NCBI GenBank assembly: GCA_019745195.1
Contig: JAIETL010000042.1
Location: 1-64,000, forward strand
DNA from: Beijerinckiaceae bacterium
Lineage (GTDB): Bacteria > Pseudomonadota > Alphaproteobacteria > Rhizobiales > Beijerinckiaceae
Direction of reading: 5' to 3'
Length of the DNA stretch: 64,000 bases
Part shown: piece by piece, positions 52,782 through 60,661 of the stretch
Layout of the letters: every line of letters begins with the position of its first letter
How positions within the stretch are numbered: position 1 is the first letter of the stretch
The notes under the pieces: generated by a model
Database searches by the model: none
The model's input: the letters and a program-made list of their open reading frames with translations, nothing else
Told to the model about the DNA's origin: nothing
Translations under genes and position numbers: made by a program

Positions 52782-54971
52782 TTCGCGCACCGCCGTCTCC
52801 GCGAATTGAAAATCGCCGCCGCCTGCGCCCTTCTCCTCACCGCCGCCACCGCCTCCCTCCTCGCCTACGCCACGACCCTCCCCCCGCTCGACCTCGCCGC
52901 CGCCTCCGACCGCTCCACCGTCGTGCTCGACCGTGAGGGCCGGCTGCTGCGGCCTTTCCTGACCGATGACGGCCGCTGGAAGCTGCCGGTCACGCATGCC
53001 GACGTCGATCCGCGCTACCTCGCCATGCTCAAGGCCTATGAGGACAGGCGCTTCGACCACCATGCCGGCATCGATCCGCTCGGCATGGCCCGCGCGGCCT
53101 GGCAGGCTCTCGCGAACGGCCGCGTCGTCTCGGGTGGCTCGACGCTGTCGATGCAGGTCGCCCGCCTGCTGGAGCCTCGCGAGGAACGCTCGCTCGCCGC
53201 CAAGCTGCGGCAGGCGGTGCGCGCCATCGAACTGGAGCGCCGCTTCGACAAGGGCCGCATCCTCGACCTCTATCTGACGCTCGCCCCCTATGGCGGCAAT
53301 CTCGAAGGCGTGCGGGCCGCGAGCTTCGCCTGGTTCGGCAAGGAGCCGAAGCGGCTCTCGACTGCCGAGGCCGCGCTGCTGGTCGCCCTGCCGCAGGCCC
53401 CCGAGCAGCGCCGGCCGGACCGCTTCGCCGCTGCCGCCGAGCGCGCCCGTGACCGCGTCCTGGCTCGTGCAGCCAAAGCAGGACTGGTCACGCCGGCCGA
53501 AATCGCCGCCGCCCGCGACGAGCCGATCCCCGCCGCGCGAAAACCCTTCCCCAACCTCGCCCCGCATGTCGCCGAGCAGGTCGTGTCGCAGGCTCCGGCA
53601 GAGTCCGTCCACCGGCTCACCCTCGATGCCCGCCTGCAGGCCAATCTCGAAAACCTCGCCCGCGAGCGCGTGGTGACACTGCCGCCGCAGGTCTCGACCG
53701 CGATCCTCGTCGTCGACAACGACACCGGCGCGATCCGCGCCTCGGTCGGCGGCGTCGACTACTTCGCCGCCGAGCGTGCCGGCGCACTTGATCTGACGCG
53801 GGCCTTGCGCTCGCCGGGCTCGGCGCTGAAACCCTTCATCTACGCGCTCGCCTTCGACAACGGCATCGCCCATCCCGAGACGATGCTGGAGGACCGCCCG
53901 GCGCGCTACGGCATCTATGTGCCCGAGAATTTCGACATGACCTTCCAGGGCATGGTCTCGGCCCGCAAGGCGCTGCAGTTCTCGCTGAACGTGCCGGCAG
54001 TCGAACTACTTTCGGCGGTTGGGCCGCAGCGCTTCCTGTCGCGGCTGCGTGATTCAGGGGTCACGGTCGCCATGCCCAAGGAGGGCGGCGCGCCGGGGCT
54101 GGCGGTCGGTCTCGGCGGGCTTGGCATCACCCTGTCGGACCTGACGCGGCTCTATGTCGGGCTGGCGCGCGGCGGCGAGATGTCGGAGTTGACCGTCAGA
54201 GCGCAGCCCAACATCCTCAGCCCTCATCCTGAGGAGCCGCGCAGCGGCGTCTCGAAGGATCGTCCAGAGCGCACTGGAGCATCCTTCGAGACGCGGACCG
54301 CGTCCGCTCCTCAGGATGAGGGCGTGAGGAGTCTTCGCCTCGTCGATCCCGTCGCCGCCTGGTATGTCGCCGATACGCTGCTCGGCGCGCCGCCGCCGCT
54401 CAACGCGGCCCCCGGCCGCATCGCCTACAAAACCGGCACCTCCTACGGCTATCGCGACGCCTGGGCCGTCGGTTTCGACCGCAAGCACACTATCGGCATC
54501 TGGGTCGGGCGCGCCGACAATGGCGCGGTGCCCGGCCTCGTCGGCCGCACGGTGGCGGCCCCGATCCTGTTCGACGCCTTCGCGCGGCTCGGCCACGATC
54601 CGCGCCCCTTCCCGATGCCGGCGGATGCGATCATGGCCAGCGCCACGCAACTGCCGCCGCCCCTGCGCCATCTGCGTCAGGATATCCCCAAGACCGTGCT
54701 CGCCATGGCGACGCCGACGCTGAAGCTCGCCTTCCCGCCCGAGGGCGCGCGCATCGATCTCGCAGCCTCGTCGATCGATGGGCGGGCGCTGCTCAACCTC
54801 AAGGTCTCGGGCGGCGCGCCGCCTTTCACCTGGCTGGTCGATGGCGCACCGGTGCTCCAGCCCACCCGCAGGCGCGAGTCCGCCTGGCAGCCGGATGGGC
54901 GCGGCTTCGTCCGGATTTCCGTGATCGACGCAGCCGGCGCCAGCGAGAGCGTGTCCGTCAGGCTGCAGTAG
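52695..54971 (+). CDS. pbpC: Penicillin-binding protein 1C (glycosyltransferase/transpeptidase-like), with an in-frame repeat insertion
   Basis: Bifunctional peptidoglycan synthase of about 758 aa. A membrane anchor (about 38-58) precedes the GT51 domain with catalytic Glu116 (EDRRFDHH) and GGSTLSMQVARLL. The transpeptidase domain has S376-x-x-K379 (SPGSALKPF), SLN (430-432) and KTGTSYG (579-581). A C-terminal BiPBP-type beta domain ends the protein. Residues about 509-543 are the translation of a type A palindromic repeat. The start is uncertain: the first 35 residues come largely from a type E repeat, and a TTG at 52806 would begin right at the anchor. Follows yfhM by about 100 bases. Confidence 0.88.
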   Translation: MPDHPHRDIADRSPGRSPPTPAPPHKGEGFAHRRLRELKIAAACALLLTAATASLLAYATTLPPLDLAAASDRSTVVLDREGRLLRPFLTDDGRWKLPVTHADVDPRYLAMLKAYEDRRFDHHAGIDPLGMARAAWQALANGRVVSGGSTLSMQVARLLEPREERSLAAKLRQAVRAIELERRFDKGRILDLYLTLAPYGGNLEGVRAASFAWFGKEPKRLSTAEAALLVALPQAPEQRRPDRFAAAAERARDRVLARAAKAGLVTPAEIAAARDEPIPAARKPFPNLAPHVAEQVVSQAPAESVHRLTLDARLQANLENLARERVVTLPPQVSTAILVVDNDTGAIRASVGGVDYFAAERAGALDLTRALRSPGSALKPFIYALAFDNGIAHPETMLEDRPARYGIYVPENFDMTFQGMVSARKALQFSLNVPAVELLSAVGPQRFLSRLRDSGVTVAMPKEGGAPGLAVGLGGLGITLSDLTRLYVGLARGGEMSELTVRAQPNILSPHPEEPRSGVSKDRPERTGASFETRTASAPQDEGVRSLRLVDPVAAWYVADTLLGAPPPLNAAPGRIAYKTGTSYGYRDAWAVGFDRKHTIGIWVGRADNGAVPGLVGRTVAAPILFDAFARLGHDPRPFPMPADAIMASATQLPPPLRHLRQDIPKTVLAMATPTLKLAFPPEGARIDLAASSIDGRALLNLKVSGGAPPFTWLVDGAPVLQPTRRRESAWQPDGRGFVRISVIDAAGASESVSVRLQ
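54221..54322. repeat. Palindromic repeat, type A, copy 7, inside the pbpC reading frame
   Basis: Outer arms CCCTCATCCTGAGGAGC and GCTCCTCAGGATGAGGG; inner arms GTCTCGAAGGATcgTCCAG and CTGGAGCATCCTTCGAGAC. The left hairpin is CCGCgcaGCGG and the right GCGGACcgcGTCCGC. The copy is 102 bp, exactly 34 codons, with no stop in the pbpC frame. It adds a peptide starting PHPEEPRSGVSKD between the SxN and KTG motifs. Confidence 0.93.
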
Positions 54972-54977
54972 CGGGCG

Positions 54978-55832
54978 TCAGATCGCCCGCTTGCCGATGA
55001 TCGCGAAGCGCAGCTTGCTGGAGATGAAATCGATCGCCGACACGGCGGCCAATATGAGCAGGATCAGGAACGAGACCTGCTGCCATTCCAGCGTGCGGAT
55101 CGTCTCGGCGAGATAGAGCCCGATGCCGCCGGCCCCGACGATGCCGATGATGGTCGAGGAGCGTGTGTTGGATTCGATGTAGTAGAGCACCTGGCTCGCG
55201 ATCACCGGCAGCACCTGCGGGATCATGCCGAAGCGGATCTCGTGCAGCTTGCCGCCGCCCATCGAGGTGACGCCCTCGACGGGCTTACGGTCGGCGGCCT
55301 CGATCGCCTCGGAATAGAGCTTGCCGAATGCGCCGATGTCGCTGGTCATGATCGCGAGCATACCGGCAAAGGGGCCCAAGCCCACGACGTTGACCCAGAT
55401 CAACGCCCAGATCAGCGCATCGACGCCGCGCACCGTGTCGAGCGAGCGCCGCGCCAGAAAATGCACGACCTTGTTGGCGATGACGTTGCGCGCCGCGATG
55501 AAGCCGAGCGGAAAGGCGATGATCGCGGCCAGGATTGTGCCAAGGAAAGCGATCGCGATGGTCTCGAACAGCGCCTTGACGAACAGCATGCCGCGCGCCC
55601 AGGTGCCGGGATCGGGCGGCAGCATCAGGACGACGAAGGTGCCGAGATTGCCGAAGCCCGTGATGACGCGCCAGAAGGAAACCTCCAGCGTCGTCAACCC
55701 GTAGACGAACAGGCCGACCAGCCCGGCCGCGACCGCGACCGTGGTCAGGCGCGTCTGCAAAGAGCCGTCGATGGCGGACTTGTGCCGGCCGATCAGCGCG
55801 GCGCGGTCGGTCGCGGAAAGCGCGAGGCTCAT
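54978..55832 (-). CDS. phnE: Phosphonate ABC transporter permease PhnE (second copy)
   Basis: Inner-membrane permease of 284 aa with about six hydrophobic segments. The PhnE coupling region SEAIEAADRKPVEGVTSMGG and IIGIVGAGGIGLYL are present. The ATG at 55832 overlaps the stop of the first phnE by ATGA; a much longer open frame upstream is the shadow of that gene. The two permeases probably form a heterodimer. Converges with pbpC with a 6-base gap. Confidence 0.9.
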   Translation of the reverse strand: MSLALSATDRAALIGRHKSAIDGSLQTRLTTVAVAAGLVGLFVYGLTTLEVSFWRVITGFGNLGTFVVLMLPPDPGTWARGMLFVKALFETIAIAFLGTILAAIIAFPLGFIAARNVIANKVVHFLARRSLDTVRGVDALIWALIWVNVVGLGPFAGMLAIMTSDIGAFGKLYSEAIEAADRKPVEGVTSMGGGKLHEIRFGMIPQVLPVIASQVLYYIESNTRSSTIIGIVGAGGIGLYLAETIRTLEWQQVSFLILLILAAVSAIDFISSKLRFAIIGKRAI

Positions 55833-56710
55833 TTGCCGTGCTCCAGGCTGATCAGGCTGTGGCGCAGGCGCTCGGTGCCGTAGTCGATCAGCATCACGGT
55901 GACGATGATCAGCAGCAGGATGGCGCTGACGTCGGTGAAATAGAATTTCCGGATCGCCTCGATCAGGTCCTGCCCGATGCCGCCGGCGCCGACGAATCCC
56001 ATGATCGAGGCGCCCCGGACATTGATCTCGAAGCGCAGCAGCGAGTAGCTCGCGAAATTGGACAGCACCTGCGGCACCACCGCGAAGCGGATCACCTGCC
56101 ACCAACCCGCGCCCGTCGCGGTCAGCCCATCGACCGGCTTCATGTCGATGTTCTCGACCACCTCGGAGAACAGCTTGCCCATCGCGCCCATCGTATGGAT
56201 CGCGATGGCGAGTACGCCCGGCAGCGGCCCGAGCCCGAAGGCGATGACGAAGATCAGCGCGAAGACGAGTTCGGGAACGGTGCGGCAGAATTCGAGATAG
56301 CGCTTGGTGGCGAAGCGCAGCCAGCCCGACTTGCCCAGATTGGCGGCGGCGACGAAGCAGAGCAGAAAGCCGCCGACGACGCCCATGATCGTGCCGGTAT
56401 AGGCGATCAGCACCGTCTGCCAGAGCAGTTTCAGCCAGCCTTTCAGGCCCCAGAACCACTCGGCGAGGTCCGCGCCGAGCGTGGCGAAACGCAGCGTCGG
56501 CATCGTATCGAGAATATATTTCGGGAACCGCCAGACGTTCTCGAAGAATTTGACGGGGTTCGCCTCTGAGCCAATTCCGGCCACGACGACGCAGGCGGCG
56601 AAGATCGCGACGCCGATCAGCGTCTGCCGGTTCTTCGCCGCCATCTCGCGGCGATAGAGATCGGCATGGGCGCGGATCGCAGGGTCGTTGCGGTCGATCG
56701 CGAGTGTCAT
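55829..56710 (-). CDS. phnE: Phosphonate ABC transporter permease PhnE (first copy)
   Basis: Permease of 293 aa. Features are a cytoplasmic N-terminus, about six membrane segments, the coupling region SEVVENIDMKPVDGLTATGAG and IMGFVGAGGIGQDLI. Related to, but clearly different from, the second copy. A terminator separates it from phnD upstream. Confidence 0.9.
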   Translation of the reverse strand: MTLAIDRNDPAIRAHADLYRREMAAKNRQTLIGVAIFAACVVVAGIGSEANPVKFFENVWRFPKYILDTMPTLRFATLGADLAEWFWGLKGWLKLLWQTVLIAYTGTIMGVVGGFLLCFVAAANLGKSGWLRFATKRYLEFCRTVPELVFALIFVIAFGLGPLPGVLAIAIHTMGAMGKLFSEVVENIDMKPVDGLTATGAGWWQVIRFAVVPQVLSNFASYSLLRFEINVRGASIMGFVGAGGIGQDLIEAIRKFYFTDVSAILLLIIVTVMLIDYGTERLRHSLISLEHGK

Positions 56711-56742
56711 CGGGTGAATGGTTCCGTCGCTCGTCGGGACGC

Positions 56743-56773
56743 AAAAACCTCTCCCCTGCGCGGGGAGAGGTTT
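56743..56773 (-). terminator. Rho-independent terminator between phnD and phnE
   Basis: On the minus strand the 12-bp stem AAACCTCTCCCC with GGGGAGAGGTTT closes a 5-base loop and runs into TTTTTGC. It stands 13 bases after the phnD stop and 33 bases before the phnE start. Confidence 0.8.
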
Positions 56774-56786
56774 CTGGCGAAATCGA

Positions 56787-57704
56787 TCAGCTACGCTTCT
56801 TGCGGAGATCGTCGACGAACTTCTGCAGTTCGATGGTCACGTTGTAATCGGAATGCTTCATTGGCGCGAAACCGGGCGACTTGCCGTCGGAGAGCTTGTC
56901 GAACGCGGCCTTGTCCTTGTCCTTCATGTCGAAGAAGGCCTTCGTGATCGCGGTCTTCAACTCGACGGGCATCGAGGTCAGCATGGCGTAGGGCGAGCCA
57001 GGAATCTTGTCGGACTTGAAGACGATCTTGAAATCGTCCTTCTTGACCATCTTCTTGACGTCCATCCGGGAGAGGTTGGAGTCCTCGTCCGAGTTCCACC
57101 AGTTGAAGCCGATGTCGCAGGTGCCCTGCTGAACCGCCATGACAGCGTTCTCATGGCTGCCGGCATTGACCGTCTTGCCGAAGAACTTGTCCGGCTCGAT
57201 TTCCATCTTGGCCATGGAGTAGAGCGGCACATTGTTGCCCGAGGTCGAGTTGGGATCGACGAGGCAGAGGTTCTTGCCCTTGAAATCCTCGAGTTTGGCG
57301 CCGGCGGCATCCTTCTTGGCATAGGCGACCGAGTAGTAACCGGTCGAGCCGTCGAAGGCGCGCAGGGTCGCGAAGGGCTCGACGCCGCCATTGGACACGG
57401 TCCAGGCGCGGATGTAGGAGGACGGGCCGTATTCGCCGAGATGGATGTTGCCGGCGCGCTGGCCCTCGATCACCGCCGCGTAGTCGTTGGCGACACGCAC
57501 CGTTACCTTCACGCCGAGTTCCTTGGTGAGATAGGCGGCGAAGGGCGCATAGCGCTCGGTCACGCCCGAGGCGTTCTCGGCCGGCACCACGGCGAAGACG
57601 AGTTCGGGATACTTGGCCTTCCAGTCCTGCGCGAAGGCCGGCAGGCTGAGCGACGCGGCGAGGCCGGCGGCCGCGAGCGTGAGGGTATGACGGCGGGTCA
57701 GCAT
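56787..57704 (-). CDS. phnD: Phosphonate ABC transporter substrate-binding protein PhnD
   Basis: Periplasmic receptor of 305 aa for phosphonates or phosphate/phosphite-type ligands. The signal MLTRRHTLTLAAAGLAASLS, ending PAFAQD, has a twin-arginine-like pair. The mature part has VVPAENASGVTERYAPFAAYL, the anion-binding STSGNN loop and GFNWWNSDEDSN. AGGAG precedes the ATG. Lies between the ATPase gene and the terminator. Confidence 0.92.
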   Translation of the reverse strand: MLTRRHTLTLAAAGLAASLSLPAFAQDWKAKYPELVFAVVPAENASGVTERYAPFAAYLTKELGVKVTVRVANDYAAVIEGQRAGNIHLGEYGPSSYIRAWTVSNGGVEPFATLRAFDGSTGYYSVAYAKKDAAGAKLEDFKGKNLCLVDPNSTSGNNVPLYSMAKMEIEPDKFFGKTVNAGSHENAVMAVQQGTCDIGFNWWNSDEDSNLSRMDVKKMVKKDDFKIVFKSDKIPGSPYAMLTSMPVELKTAITKAFFDMKDKDKAAFDKLSDGKSPGFAPMKHSDYNVTIELQKFVDDLRKKRS

Positions 57705-57781
57705 GAATGAGCTCCTGTTGCGGGTTGTTCTTGGTGGTCGGGCAGGCGTGAAGACGGGTGTTCGGAGTGCGCGCAACGCGC

Positions 57782-58600
57782 TCAGGCCGCGGTCTGCTTG
57801 GCGCGCTGGGCTTCTTCGCTGGCGATGGCGTCGAGCTGGTCGAGCGCTTCCGCGCCGGCGTCCTTGGCCTCGATGCCGTAGAGTTCGGCCGCGATTTCGG
57901 CCGTGAGCGCATGGGGCGGGCCGTCGAACACGACCTTGCCGGCGGCCATGCCGATCAGCCGGTCGCAATACTTCTGCGCGATATCGAGATGGTGCAGATT
58001 GCAGATGACGGTGATGCCGTCCTCCCGGTTGATGCGGAACAGCGCGTCCATCACGATCTGCGTGTTGCGCGGGTCGAGCGAGGCGATCGGCTCGTCGGCG
58101 AGGATGATGGTGGGCTCCTGCACGAGAGCGCGGGCGATGGCGACGCGCTGCTGCTGGCCGCCCGACAGCGTCTCGGCCCGCTGCGCGAGGAGATGGCCCA
58201 TGTCGAGCCGCTCCAGCGCGGCGATGGCGCGGACCTTGTCGTCCTGCGAAAAGCTCTTCACCAGCGTCAGCAGCGCGGAGCGATGGTTCAGCCGGCCGAG
58301 CAGGACATTGGTCAGCACGTCGAGACGGCCGACCAGGTTGAACTGCTGGAAGATCATCGCCGTGTCGCGCCGCCAGGCCCGCAGAGCGGCGCCCTTCAGC
58401 GCGGTCACGTCGCGCTCGCCAGAGAGGATGCGCCCCTCGCTGGGATCGGCGAGGCGGTTGAGCATGCGAAGCAGGGTCGATTTGCCCGCGCCGGAGCGGC
58501 CGATGATGCCGACCATCTCGCCGCGCGGGATCGAAAGCGTGACGTTCTCGACGGCGGCCTTGCCGCCGAAACGCTTGGTCAGGCCTTCGATACGCAGCAT
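57782..58600 (-). CDS. phnC: Phosphonate ABC transporter ATPase PhnC
   Basis: Cytoplasmic ATPase of 272 aa. Walker [11 protein letters not shown]-loop [10 protein letters not shown], signature [16 protein letters not shown], Walker [13 protein letters not shown] and H-loop LHH are intact. PhnC-type [14 protein letters not shown] is present. First gene of the operon, about 100 bases downstream of a Pho box. Confidence 0.93.
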   Translation of the reverse strand: MLRIEGLTKRFGGKAAVENVTLSIPRGEMVGIIGRSGAGKSTLLRMLNRLADPSEGRILSGERDVTALKGAALRAWRRDTAMIFQQFNLVGRLDVLTNVLLGRLNHRSALLTLVKSFSQDDKVRAIAALERLDMGHLLAQRAETLSGGQQQRVAIARALVQEPTIILADEPIASLDPRNTQIVMDALFRINREDGITVICNLHHLDIAQKYCDRLIGMAAGKVVFDGPPHALTAEIAAELYGIEAKDAGAEALDQLDAIASEEAQRAKQTAA

Positions 58601-58700
58601 GAACCGGCTCTCGCTTGCTGAACGGGCATGCCGACCTCCGGAGGCAGCCTAGGCTGTCCGCTGGTCGATCTTGCAATGCAACGAGAGCTATCGGCCGCAG

Positions 58701-58718
58701 ATGACAGCCGGGTGACAG
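58701..58718 (-). promoter_or_regulatory. Pho box (PhoB binding site) upstream of phnCDEE
   Basis: On the minus strand CTGTCAC-CCGG-CTGTCAT shows two 7-bp direct repeats with a 4-bp spacer, the PhoB consensus layout. A -10-like TAGCTC follows 10 bases downstream. It points toward phnC, predicting induction under phosphate limitation. Confidence 0.82.
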
Positions 58719-58765
58719 GAAATCAGCGATCTTGTGCGTTCTTGTGAAGAAGTACGGGAAACGCT

Positions 58766-59050
58766 ATGCTGCCGTTCATGAAGCACGAAGCGATGCGACC
58801 ACTGACGATTTCCCTGACCCCCAAGCAGATCGGCAGCTTGAGCCGGGCTGTGGAGACGGGCGCATACGCATCCAATAGCGAAGTCATCCGCGAGGCCTTG
58901 CGGCTCTGGGAACAGCGCGAGCAGATCCGGGACCTTGAACTCGCGCGCCTGAAGCAGGCCTACGACGCCGGTATCGCCAGTGGCGAGCCGATCGATGGCG
59001 AGCACGCCATGACCGAGCTGCGGTCCAGACTTTTCGCTTCAGGGCGTTAA
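58766..59050 (+). CDS. parD: ParD-type antitoxin (ribbon-helix-helix)
   Basis: Antitoxin of up to 94 aa. The N-terminal ribbon-helix-helix part reads MRPLTISLTPKQIGSLSRAV, followed by YASNSEVIREALRLWEQRE, typical of ParD; the C-terminus is the toxin-binding helix region. The start is ambiguous: the ATG at 58766 has GGGAAA, while ATGs at 58778 and 58793 give more usual lengths. The parE GTG follows 3 bases after the stop. Confidence 0.85.
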   Translation: MLPFMKHEAMRPLTISLTPKQIGSLSRAVETGAYASNSEVIREALRLWEQREQIRDLELARLKQAYDAGIASGEPIDGEHAMTELRSRLFASGR

Positions 59051-59053
59051 CGG

Positions 59054-59343
59054 GTGGGATATCGCCTCCTGCCGCAGGCCAAGAGCGATATCGAAGAGAT
59101 CACGAGCTATATTTCCGCCGACAGCCCGGCTGCCGCGCAACGTTGGTTCGACCGCTTGCAGGAACGCTTCGTCGCCATCGGTGCGATGCCCGAGATGGCG
59201 CCCGCTCGACCCGAGATCGGACCGGACCGGACGTTCGTCTGTTCCCATTCGATCGCTATGTCATCCTCTATCGTGCTGAAAGCGGAAACGCGGACATTGT
59301 TCGCATCGTCCATGGCAGCCGCGACCCCGAGACATGGCTGTAA
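59054..59343 (+). pseudogene. parE: ParE-type toxin, frameshifted
   Basis: The first part from a GTG reads GYRLLPQAKSDIEEITSYIS and continues to PARPEIGPD, a normal RelE/ParE N-terminus. The remaining conserved half, VRLFPFDRYVILYRAESGNA to RIVHGSRDPETWL, is in another frame. The break coincides with three tandem copies of CGGAC (59218-59232); two copies would restore one 94-aa ParE. As read, translation runs on in the wrong frame for 255 more codons. A phase-variable state is possible. Confidence 0.85.
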
Positions 59344-59347
59344 GGCC

Positions 59348-59821
59348 TCACAACCCCAGCGCCGTCAGCCCCGGATAATCCGCCGGTCTGATCCGCCCTT
59401 CCCACAGGAACTTCCGCTCGGCCTCCGCGATCGGGACATCGTTGATCGAGGCTTCGCGGCGGCGCATCAGCCCGTTCTCGTCGAACTCCCACTGCTCGTT
59501 GCCATGGGAGCGATACCAGTTGCCGGCCGCGTCATGATGCTCGTAGGCGAACCGCACCGCGATCCGGTTCTCGTGGAAGGCCCAGACCTCCTTGATCAGC
59601 CGGTACTGGATTTCGGTCGCCCATTTCCGTTCGAGAAAGGCGACGATCGCCTCGCGGCCCGAGAAGAACTCGGAGCGGTTCCGCCAGCGGCTGTCGGCCG
59701 TGTAGGCGAGGCTGACGCGCTGCGCGTCGAGCGAGTTCCACGCATCCTCGGCCATGCGCGCCTTCTGGGCTGCGGTCTCGGGCGTGAAGGGTGGCAGTGG
59801 CGGGCGTTGGGCTTGCGACAT
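59348..59821 (-). CDS. DUF1348 family protein (NTF2/SnoaL-like fold)
   Basis: Protein of 157 aa of the DUF1348 family, predicted to adopt the cone-shaped NTF2 fold. The N-terminal [20 protein letters not shown], then [19 protein letters not shown], and [23 protein letters not shown] are characteristic. Function is unknown; related proteins are small-molecule isomerases or binding proteins. Converges with parE. Confidence 0.88.
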   Translation of the reverse strand: MSQAQRPPLPPFTPETAAQKARMAEDAWNSLDAQRVSLAYTADSRWRNRSEFFSGREAIVAFLERKWATEIQYRLIKEVWAFHENRIAVRFAYEHHDAAGNWYRSHGNEQWEFDENGLMRRREASINDVPIAEAERKFLWEGRIRPADYPGLTALGL

Positions 59822-59911
59822 GAACGGTCCCCGGGAGAGCGGCTGGCCGGGCCATGGGACGGCAATTTCGCCGGCCGGGCAACCGCCCGATCCGGGCAGT
59901 TCACGCCCGCG

Positions 59912-60583
59912 TCAGGTCGCGCGCAGCAGCAGATCGACGCAAGCCCGCACGTAACTGCGCCGCGCCTGCGGCGATTCCGGCTTCACACCGAGCAGCGCGC
60001 GCTGCTGGTGGAAGCCGCGCAGCATGCCGATGAACTGTTCCGCCAGAATCCGCGCGTCCTCGTCCGAAAGCGGCCGCGCAAACCCATCACGCAGTTGTGA
60101 CCGTAGCGTCAGCAGAGCCGACAGGTCGTCGATCATCCGGGTTGCGCCAGCCTCGAAAGCGGCCCTGCCAAGTTCGGGGAAGCGCGCGGCTGCGTTCATC
60201 ACCAGTCGGTGAAGGTCGAGCGAGGCCGGCCGCAGCATGAGCGCCAGCGTATCCTCGCCGAGCCGCAGCAGAACGTCACGAAGACTGCCCTCCGACGGCA
60301 ATGTTTTACGCAGCGGAATCGTCAATGTTTCAGTGAGTTCGGTGCAGATCGCCTTGAACAGCGCCTCCTTGTCGGCGAAGTGGCTGTAGATCGTCTGCTT
60401 CGATACGCCGGCGCGCTGCGCGATCTGGTCGAGGCTCGCCCGCTCGAAGCCTTCGGAGAGGAACATCTCCGAGGCGGCTCTGGTTATGGCGCTGTGCTTG
60501 TCGGGCCGGGTTTTTTCGACCGACGGACGCACAAAGTCGTCCTGACCCGACGCGTGCCGCCGCAACGCAGTTGATTCAGCCAT
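59912..60583 (-). CDS. TetR-family transcriptional regulator (AcrR-like)
   Basis: Repressor of 223 aa. The N-terminal helix-turn-helix is ITRAASEMFLSEGFERASLD followed by RAGVSKQTIYSHFADKEALF (about 30-75); the rest is a helical ligand-binding domain. An ATG at 60595 is an alternative start. It is divergent from the efflux genes with an operator-like palindrome between, so it probably represses them and relieves on binding a pump substrate. Confidence 0.87.
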   Translation of the reverse strand: MAESTALRRHASGQDDFVRPSVEKTRPDKHSAITRAASEMFLSEGFERASLDQIAQRAGVSKQTIYSHFADKEALFKAICTELTETLTIPLRKTLPSEGSLRDVLLRLGEDTLALMLRPASLDLHRLVMNAAARFPELGRAAFEAGATRMIDDLSALLTLRSQLRDGFARPLSDEDARILAEQFIGMLRGFHQQRALLGVKPESPQARRSYVRACVDLLLRAT

Positions 60584-60610
60584 GCTTCCGCCCATATGGT
60601 CTCTTAGCAA

Positions 60611-60625
60611 ACTGGACCGTCCAGT
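60611..60625. promoter_or_regulatory. Candidate TetR operator
   Basis: ACTGGAC-c-GTCCAGT is a perfect 7-bp inverted repeat with one central base. A further GTCC half-site follows at once (GTCCAGTCCA). It lies 28 bases from the tetR start and 36 from the MFP gene, placed to control both. Confidence 0.6.
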
Positions 60626-60661
60626 CCAATCTATGCGTTCGGCAGCGGAGCGTCCAGCCCC

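Noticed and set aside
59344-60100. C-terminal extension of parE to a 348-codon protein
   Set aside because: It is read-through in the wrong frame after the CGGAC duplication, across the DUF1348 gene on the other strand.
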